A stretch of DNA of 64,000 bases from Phycisphaerae bacterium (lineage in GTDB: Bacteria > Chloroflexota > Anaerolineae > 4572-78 > J111), in NCBI GenBank assembly GCA_028285035.1, contig JANQQF010000039.1:62001-126000 (forward strand), in the 5' to 3' direction. A program made the translations under genes and the position numbers. Position 1 is the first letter of the stretch; each line of letters starts with the position of its first letter. The notes under the pieces were generated by a model. It made no database searches. It was not told the origin of the DNA and worked only from the letters and a program-made list of their open reading frames with translations. Positions 59,048 through 64,000 of the stretch are shown here, piece after piece.

Positions 59048-59857
59048 TTATGATCCGCCGGTGTTGCCACCGCCACCATTTCCACCACCATAGCCGCCAC
59101 CGCCGCCATTTCCGCCGCCTTGCCCGCCTGTCTGCCATTTGATCACAGCAGGTTGACTGTCACGGCCTGTATCGGCGATGAAGTGCTTGGTGTCACCATC
59201 CAGGTATCCCTTAACAATACCAATTTGCCACGTGTACAAGCCTGGCTGCCAGCCACTCCAGCTATGCAAGGTGTACTCATTGGATTTACTCCAATCCACA
59301 AAAACGGACTCCTCTTGACCGAAGGGCTTGATCTTGATATCGAAGTATTCATCGGCGGCCAATTGACCAGGGTAATGCCAGCGTAGGACAGTTGAGCCAA
59401 AGACATCGACACCATCGGGGGGAGAGTAACTAGCCGGGATCAAGCCGCCTGACGAGTCGGGAATAACAATGGGCAAAGCTGTTGCTGTCGGCGGGATAAC
59501 TGGAATGGTCGCCAACGCTGGTAATGATGGCTGGATCGGCACCCATTCCCCAGGTGTCGGCCAAGGGGTTGGGGTGGCCCACGAGGTTGGCGTTGGCCAC
59601 GGGGTGATGGTTGGGGATGGCGTTAACGTCGCTGTGGCAGTCGGCCACGGTGTTGTTGCGGTGGGGAGTGGCGTTGCCGTTTCTGTGGCAGTTGAGGTGG
59701 GCTTCGTCTGCGCCTTGGCCTCGCTACTCAGAGGAAGTACCGTATTACAACCTGTTGTAATACCCAGCAATCCCAAAGTGGCGAGAAAAAAGCCGTTGCG
59801 TCCCCGTTCGAGTAGAAATTTTTTGTAAAGCTTCCTATTCATTTTCTTCGGTTTCAT
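59048..59857 (-). CDS. Thr/Pro-linker lipoprotein with a Gly-rich tail
   Basis: This 269-residue protein has an N-terminal basic stretch and a hydrophobic segment GFFLATLGLLGITTGC, whose Cys could be a lipobox although the position three before it is Thr, a weak match. A Thr/Pro-rich linker (TATETATPLPTATTPWPTA) leads to a beta-sandwich-like domain (FGSTVLRWHYPGQLAADEYFD, VDWSKSNEYTLHSWSG, PGLYTWQIGIVKG). The end is a low-complexity run of Gly with Asn, Tyr and Gln. The LRWxxxGxLxxxEYFD and GxYxWxIxVV pattern is a common Chloroflexota surface domain. ATG 59857, with AAGGAT upstream, is preferred to the ATG at 59875. Function unknown. Confidence 0.7.
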   Translation of the reverse strand: MKPKKMNRKLYKKFLLERGRNGFFLATLGLLGITTGCNTVLPLSSEAKAQTKPTSTATETATPLPTATTPWPTATATLTPSPTITPWPTPTSWATPTPWPTPGEWVPIQPSLPALATIPVIPPTATALPIVIPDSSGGLIPASYSPPDGVDVFGSTVLRWHYPGQLAADEYFDIKIKPFGQEESVFVDWSKSNEYTLHSWSGWQPGLYTWQIGIVKGYLDGDTKHFIADTGRDSQPAVIKWQTGGQGGGNGGGGGYGGGNGGGGNTGGS

Positions 59858-59903
59858 TGATCTATCCTTATGCACGTTACGTTCTAACCTGAATATTGAC
59901 TAA

Positions 59904-59938
59904 TAAAGGCCAAAGACTTTGTCCGCCTTTGGCCTTTA
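59904..59938 (-). terminator. Hairpin between the acidic coiled-coil gene and the lipoprotein gene
   Basis: TAAAGGCCAAAG (59904-59915) and CTTTGGCCTTTA (59927-59938) form a 12-bp perfect stem. T-rich bases flank it on both strands, so it may partly end the transcript of the gene at 59969. Confidence 0.6.
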
Positions 59939-59968
59939 TAGGGTAATGCTTGAGGGAGTTAGATGAGT

Positions 59969-60670
59969 CTAGTCATCATCTTCGTCATACTCTTCTTCCT
60001 CTTCATACTCACCATGCTCTTCTTCTTCGTACTCTTCTTCCTCTTCGTACTCACCGTGCTCTTCGTACTCACCGTGCTCTTCGTACTCGCCGTGCTCTTC
60101 ATACTCACCATCGCCATAGGCTGTTGCGACAGCGGCTTGTTGTTGAGCGAGTTGATCATAAGCCAGACCTAATTGAGCATTCGCGGCTTCCAGTTGCTGG
60201 CGCATTTCCTGGTCGGCGGTGGACAATTTGCCCAACTCACCTTCGTATGTTGCCAGATCTTGGGCGATGGCTTCTTGCATTGCGACAACATTTGCTTGCA
60301 AGGTTGGCAAATCGGCTGATTTCTGCTCAATTTGAGCTTGCAGTTGCATCATCTGCGCTTGCAATTCATTGATTTGCGCTTGCGCATTCTGATCCAGCTC
60401 AGTTAACACGGCTTGACGCTCAGCAACTTGACCTTGCAATACACCTTCGCGCTCTTGCACTGTCGCTTCCAATTGCTGGTTGAACAGTTCGGCATCAACG
60501 TCAGGTGCGGTCTGCGGCACAGCCTGTGTTTGGGCTGGAATTTCAACCGGGGCAACCCCTTCCTCGGCGGATGTTGGTGAGATCCAGACCGACATCATTG
60601 AGACAACCAGGACAACCGTGACGATCATCGTTAATCCACCTGCTACCATTAAAGCTATACTTCGATTCAT
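59969..60670 (-). CDS. Membrane-anchored coiled-coil protein with acidic His-containing tail
   Basis: This 233-residue protein has an N-terminal membrane helix (IALMVAGGLTMIVTVVLVVS, about 5-24), a short periplasmic linker and a long coiled coil rich in Gln, Glu and Ala (about 60-180; QEREGVLQGQVAERQAVL, LQAQMMQLQAQIEQKS). The last 45 residues are almost wholly Glu, Tyr and His in tandem EYEEHG units, ending EYDEDDD. Such an acidic His tail can bind divalent or ferric metal ions. It is a paralogue of the next gene up (same anchor-coil plan). AAGGAG precedes the ATG. Function is unknown; a surface or wall-associated metal-binding stalk is a guess. Confidence 0.72.
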   Translation of the reverse strand: MNRSIALMVAGGLTMIVTVVLVVSMMSVWISPTSAEEGVAPVEIPAQTQAVPQTAPDVDAELFNQQLEATVQEREGVLQGQVAERQAVLTELDQNAQAQINELQAQMMQLQAQIEQKSADLPTLQANVVAMQEAIAQDLATYEGELGKLSTADQEMRQQLEAANAQLGLAYDQLAQQQAAVATAYGDGEYEEHGEYEEHGEYEEHGEYEEEEEYEEEEHGEYEEEEEYDEDDD

Positions 60671-60764
60671 TTTGAAAATCTCCTTAATCTGTGTAAGTTA
60701 ATAAATTTTTGTATTAGTTTCGCTAGTTCACCCGAAGCTATTGAGGCATCGGTGGGTAGTAAAT

Positions 60765-60818
60765 AGTAATTGGTAATTAGGGACTGCATTTATTACTACT
60801 TACTAATTACCAATTACT
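60765..60818. repeat. 16-bp inverted repeat between two coiled-coil genes
   Basis: AGTAATTGGTAATTAG (60765-60780) is perfectly complementary to CTAATTACCAATTACT (60803-60818), the latter touching the stop codon of the gene that ends at 60818. It may act as terminator or attenuator. Related TAATTGGTAATTAG words recur in the intergenic stretches near 35,420. Confidence 0.55.
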
Positions 60819-61339
60819 CATCGCCCTAATTTGGCGTTGGTTTCATTGAGTAAGGCAATGACTTCATTAAATTGCTGCTCCATCTCAGCAAACCGTGGGA
60901 TGTACTGGGCTTGCGCAGAGTCAAGCTGGAATTGATACGTCGTTAAACGTTCGCTACGCGTGCGCTCTAATTCGGCCAGTTGTATCAACAGGGTCTGCTC
61001 TTGCCCATTCAGTTCATCTAATTGGGCTTGGGCCGCAGCAATCTGCTGGCTCAACTGTTGAATTTGCGCTGGGTATGTGCCCTGTCGTTCAGCCAAAGCT
61101 TGATCCAACTGCTGGATTTGGCTTTGGTAGACGGCTTCCCGTTCAGCCATTTGCTGCTCAATTTGCGTCATATCAATCGTTGGGGCTGCCGCTTCCACCA
61201 CAACGGGTGCTGCCAATGTTGCTGGCGCAGCCGTACTTGGTTGTGCTGCCCCGACTGCGGGGAGAAAACTGTAAATTCCCACAACCATCACAATGACCAC
61301 CATCAACCCTACTGCCACTACCGGACCTAAATACTTCAT
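60818..61339 (-). CDS. Membrane-anchored coiled-coil protein
   Basis: This 173-residue protein, start ATG 61339 after GGAGAC, has a membrane helix near the N-terminus (VVAVGLMVVIVMVVGIYSFL) and a coiled coil from about 50 to the end, with heptads rich in Gln, Ala, Leu and Glu (QQMAEREAVYQSQIQQLDQA, AAQAQLDELNGQEQTLLIQL, QLDSAQAQYIPRFAEME). It resembles the downstream coiled-coil protein but lacks its acidic tail. It leads the envelope run, 60818 to 56509. Its role is probably structural. Confidence 0.7.
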   Translation of the reverse strand: MKYLGPVVAVGLMVVIVMVVGIYSFLPAVGAAQPSTAAPATLAAPVVVEAAAPTIDMTQIEQQMAEREAVYQSQIQQLDQALAERQGTYPAQIQQLSQQIAAAQAQLDELNGQEQTLLIQLAELERTRSERLTTYQFQLDSAQAQYIPRFAEMEQQFNEVIALLNETNAKLGR

Positions 61340-61781
61340 AAGCTGTCTCCTTTCATTTGTTTCAAGTTTGATGATTGATTTGCTTGGGTGCACCCTTCAT
61401 TCCTTTTGTGTTCTTGGCTGCACCTCATTTACACCTACAGAATAAGTCACCGCCATGAAAAGGCTGTGAACTGTTTATGAAGAAATTTTCATGTTTGGGG
61501 GATTGTAGGGCTTTAGGTGGTGGTGGGATTGATTTTTTGGTGGATGAGGTGAGCTAGAGCAGGCACGTAGTGCGTATTGCGTAGAGTGGGGAATTAAAGG
61601 GATAAAGACACAAATAGAAATAGGAGTTACGCACTTGATACTCAGACAGATCATTTCGAGCAACTGAGAAGCTGGATTGCTGGCCTTCTACAAAAAGAAA
61701 GCAACTTTGGACCCTGTTATTCGCATGCTTTTGTACTATGGAGACCATAGCCAGAATCCATTATTCGTTATCCCCAGTCAG

Positions 61782-61904
61782 TGGATACCCGACAACTTCA
61801 TTCGGGTATGACACGAACCAATATAGTTTCTTATAGAGAAATCGAATAAACACCGGAAAATAAAAATCTTCATGTCATGCCCGAATGGTTTTGTCGGGCA
61901 TCCA
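61782..61904. repeat. Imperfect inverted repeat pair of the GTCATGCCCGAATG type
   Basis: TGGATACCCGACAACTTCAT (starting 61782, running to 61814) is the inverse of GTCATGCCCGAATGG (starting 61874, running to 61904), with a few mismatches over 31 bases. GGAATGAC further downstream mirrors GTCAT at the head. This is a typical dispersed intergenic palindrome. Confidence 0.6.
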
Positions 61905-62093
61905 CGTGGCCTTGTAGCGATGGATGCCCGCCAGAAGCACGCTGGAATGACAGGCGCCGATTTTTACGGGGTTAAAATGGTTCGTCTATTAGGAGGCATT
62001 TTTTACTGAGAAATCCTCCCAAATAATCGTTTGTAGACAGCCTGATAGGTGAATTTTGCACATCATTGATGCGCCCGGCAACCAATGACAAAA

Positions 62094-62131
62094 AAACAGG
62101 AGTCCGAAAGTGCACTTTCAGACTCCTGTTT
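62094..62131 (-). terminator. Terminator of the two-component operon
   Basis: AAACAGGAGTCCGAAAGTG (62094-62112) pairs with CACTTTCAGACTCCTGTTT (62113-62131) with one mismatch and no loop. A-rich sequence on plus gives T after the hairpin on the minus strand. It is 54 bases after the sensor kinase stop. Confidence 0.8.
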
Positions 62132-62184
62132 GAAAATCATTTTTAGAGCATAGAATTATTGCATCAAATAATTACCATCCCCAA

Positions 62185-63624
62185 TCACCTCGGCAAATAT
62201 ACCGCAAACGTCGTGCCGTGACCCAACTGGCTTGACACCTCGATGCGGCCGCCGTGGACCTGGGCCAGCCAGTGAGCGATGGCGAGGCCGAGACCGGCGC
62301 CGCTGCCGCCGCTACCGTCGCTGGCTTGATGGGCGCGGGCTTTGTCGACGCGGTAGAAACGGTCAAAAAGATGGGGGATATTTTCGGCAGGGATGCCAGG
62401 ACCGGTATCGCGGATTTCGATACAAACTTCTTCCGATTGCGCGGTGGCAATAATATCAACCTTGTCGTTGAAACGAGAGTACTTGATGGCATTGTCGATT
62501 AAATTAAGGAACAAGCGGACCAGTTTATCTCGATCACCGATAAGGGGCAGGCTGTCCGGAGTATTCAGATTCAGGGTGACTTGTTTGGCCGCTGCCCGAC
62601 TTTGCAAGTGGTCGGCCTGCTCATACAATAAATCAACCACATCGACGGTCCCCGTTTGAAACGGAATTTGGTTATTATCCGCGCGGGCCAAGAGAAATAG
62701 TTCCTCAACCAATGCTGATAAACGATCAGCTGTTTGGTTCACCATTTCCAAGGTTTCTTGATACTCTTCAGGGCTACGGGACCGATTGAGGGCCACCTCG
62801 ACATCTCCTTTGAGAATGGTCAACGGCGTTCGCATTTCGTGTGAGGCGTCGGCAATAAACCGCTTCTGTCGTTCAAACGCATCATCCAATCGCGCTAACA
62901 TATCATCAAATGTCGCAGCCAAACGGCCCACCTCATCATTGGGCAAGTCCAGATTGAGCCGTTGATGTAAATGATCCGCACTGATCTCCTGCGCTGAGCG
63001 GGTAATCCGATCAATCGGGGCCAGAGCTCGACTGGCCAGGAACCAGCCACCGCCCCCCGCAGCAAAAAGGACAAAGGGCAAGCTAGCCCCAAAGAGAATG
63101 ATAAGCTGACGTTGTACATTTTGGATCGGCTCATAACTTTCCGCGACCTGGACAAAGCCAAGTAGGTTGCCTTCCAAAGTGACGGGCAACGTGTACGCAC
63201 GAATTGGCGTTGAATTAGCTAAGGTACCAAAACTTAGCTGAGCGCGGTTGGGGTTGAGAGTCGTTGTTTCGAAGGTCGCTCCACGAAAATCATTGGTATT
63301 AAATGTGCTTTGCCCCGATGAGTCAAGGATCTGCCAAAAAACGCCTTCTTCTGGGAGATAATTCAGGGTAAACTCAATGCCGTTGAGGCGGATTTTTCTG
63401 CCACCATATTCGCTCGACTCATTGTCTTCATAGCCCTCCTCCGACTCCTCAATTTCGCCAGCATTAAAGGCATCGACCATCTGTTTCGCCTCGCGCTGAA
63501 GCTGGCTATCCAGGCTCGCTGATAAGTTGCGGCTTAAGCCAATATAAACAATCACCCCAAAGATCAGCAAAATCAAGAGGAGAATGGCGGTATACCAGAG
63601 GGTTAAACGTAAGCGAATGTTCAT
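62185..63624 (-). CDS. HAMP-domain sensor histidine kinase
   Basis: This 479-residue kinase has a first membrane helix (LWYTAILLLILLIFGVIVYIG), an extracytoplasmic sensor loop of about 130 residues (acidic EEIEESEEGYEDNESSEY, then FQVAES-type strands with FVQVAESYEPIQ), a second helix (LIILFGASLPFVLFAAGGGGW) and a HAMP linker (SRALAPIDRITRSAQEISADH). The DHp segment ADASHEMRTPLTILKGDVEVAL (His near 270) and the HATPase domain (NLIDNAIKYSR, DTGPGIPAENIPHLFDRFYRV, GAGLGLAIAHWLAQVHGG) complete it. It overlaps the response regulator by four bases (63621-63624). It is next to the envelope run and could regulate it, for metal or redox stress. Confidence 0.93.
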   Translation of the reverse strand: MNIRLRLTLWYTAILLLILLIFGVIVYIGLSRNLSASLDSQLQREAKQMVDAFNAGEIEESEEGYEDNESSEYGGRKIRLNGIEFTLNYLPEEGVFWQILDSSGQSTFNTNDFRGATFETTTLNPNRAQLSFGTLANSTPIRAYTLPVTLEGNLLGFVQVAESYEPIQNVQRQLIILFGASLPFVLFAAGGGGWFLASRALAPIDRITRSAQEISADHLHQRLNLDLPNDEVGRLAATFDDMLARLDDAFERQKRFIADASHEMRTPLTILKGDVEVALNRSRSPEEYQETLEMVNQTADRLSALVEELFLLARADNNQIPFQTGTVDVVDLLYEQADHLQSRAAAKQVTLNLNTPDSLPLIGDRDKLVRLFLNLIDNAIKYSRFNDKVDIIATAQSEEVCIEIRDTGPGIPAENIPHLFDRFYRVDKARAHQASDGSGGSGAGLGLAIAHWLAQVHGGRIEVSSQLGHGTTFAVYLPR

Positions 63625-64000
63625 TCTAGATCATCAATCTTGTAGCCAATTCCCCGGACCGTGTGAATTAAAGCAGGTTCACCGTTGGCTTCTAATTTTT
63701 GGCGTAAATGACGAATGTAAACATCGACCACATTAGAGGCCCCGTAGTAATCATAACCCCAGATATGCTCGCGGATCAAGGTACGGCTGAGCGGGCGGCG
63801 GGGATGACGAAGCAGATATTCCAAAAGAGCGTACTCTTTACTAGTTAACTCAATATCGCGTCCCCCTCGTTTGGCCTGATGGGTGACCGTGTCCAATTCT
63901 AAATCACCGAGCGAGAGCAGGGTGGTGGGAGCGGCGGTACTCACAGTTGTCCGACGAGTTAAGGCGCGTAACCGGGCGAGCAATTCTTTGAAGGCAAAAG
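63621..64000 (-). CDS. OmpR/PhoB-family response regulator (C-terminal part)
   Basis: The gene runs off the right edge. The visible frame starts FAFKELLARLRALTRR, the end of a receiver domain and its linker, followed by an OmpR winged helix: LELDTVTHQAKRGGRDIELT, SKEYALLEYLLRHPRRPLSR, REHIWGYDYYGASNVVDVYI, IHTVRGIGYKIDDLE. It is the partner of the adjacent kinase, with which it shares an ATGA overlap. The receiver's phosphorylated aspartate is outside the window. Confidence 0.92.
   Translation of the reverse strand, partial: FAFKELLARLRALTRRTTVSTAAPTTLLSLGDLELDTVTHQAKRGGRDIELTSKEYALLEYLLRHPRRPLSRTLIREHIWGYDYYGASNVVDVYIRHLRQKLEANGEPALIHTVRGIGYKIDDLE

Larger units (their letters stand above)
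61394..62184. other. 790-base gap of degenerate palindromic repeats
   Basis: No credible gene. Contents: GTAGTGCGTATTGCGTAG words (61,568), GAGTTACGCAC (61,622), the inverted pair listed at 61782-61904, a diverged copy of the 9744-9786 repeat at 61996-62038, and a terminator at 62094. The region lies upstream of the envelope run on the minus strand and after the kinase gene. Confidence 0.6.

Noticed and set aside
59469..59828. Plus-strand Gly/Val-rich frame antisense to the lipoprotein gene
   Set aside because: Its regular composition is a by-product of the Pro/Thr repeat on the other strand.
56509..61339. Flavinylation motif (D-x-x-S/T-G-A-T/S) in neighbours of ApbE
   Set aside because: I looked through the products of this run and saw no credible match, so no acceptor is claimed.
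1..64000. tRNA, rRNA, CRISPR array, intact insertion sequence or prophage
   Set aside because: No cloverleaf ends, regular repeat-spacer pattern, transposase motif or phage genes were noticed; small RNAs could not be excluded by eye.

Overview
The window looks like chromosome of a member of the Chloroflexota, most likely Anaerolineae-like. Base composition is moderate. The evidence is the style of the genes: very long multi-GAF sensor kinases, an AfsR/SARP-type BTAD–NB-ARC–TPR regulator, a secreted delta-60-repeat protein with a Pro/Thr/Glu linker and a C-terminal FLPVVVK-type tail, a deazaflavin (F420)-type reductase, and short dispersed intergenic palindromes. The phylum assignment is inference; there is no rRNA, tRNA or ribosomal protein gene to fix it. 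I saw no CRISPR array and no intact transposase.

Region 1 (1-9.9 kb). A nitrilase start, a SUKH protein and an AraC regulator come first. A minus-strand run follows: a TPR protein, a J-like protein without HPD, GrpE and DnaK (a dedicated Hsp70 set), then a class I glutamine amidotransferase and an M24-family protein that closely resembles the DMSP lyase DddP. Region 2 (10-18.8 kb). A REC-PP2C phosphatase precedes a four-gene heterotetrameric sarcosine oxidase-like operon (alpha, gamma, beta, delta), an RloA/RloB-like defence pair and a class V aminotransferase. The gamma gene carries an in-frame palindromic insert.

Region 3 (19-32.3 kb, plus strand). Five tightly packed genes form an apparent phosphorelay: a giant REC-11xGAF-kinase, a small soluble kinase, a single-domain REC, a REC fused to a two-helix membrane domain, and a REC-degenerate kinase-winged helix protein. 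A 20-bp hairpin terminator ends the run. Three further genes follow: an SPFH protein, a fourfold-repeat protein and a small helical protein. This region is my main candidate for an undescribed signalling system.

Region 4 (32.4-43.1 kb). After an SDR and an MFS exporter comes a minus-strand operon: gamma-butyrobetaine hydroxylase-like dioxygenase, MDR reductase, a dead enolase-superfamily paralogue, a betaine-epimerase-like enolase-superfamily enzyme, an ADP-forming acyl-CoA synthetase and an enoyl-CoA hydratase. It is divergent from an IclR regulator with a clear operator. With the DddP-like and sarcosine-oxidase-like genes, it suggests uptake and breakdown of methylated onium compounds (betaines, carnitine-like compounds, DMSP, N-methyl amino acids). 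The substrates are inferred.

Region 5 (43.2-64 kb). Here lie an alpha/beta hydrolase, an AraC regulator, a VioB-like ferritin-fold protein with a coupled partner, a GNAT enzyme, an F420-type reductase, and a secreted-protein operon divergent from its probable SARP regulator. The window ends with a minus-strand envelope module (two membrane coiled-coil proteins, a Gly-rich lipoprotein, ApbE flavin transferase, a Pro-rich anchored protein and a YedZ-like haem membrane protein) next to a two-component system cut by the right edge.
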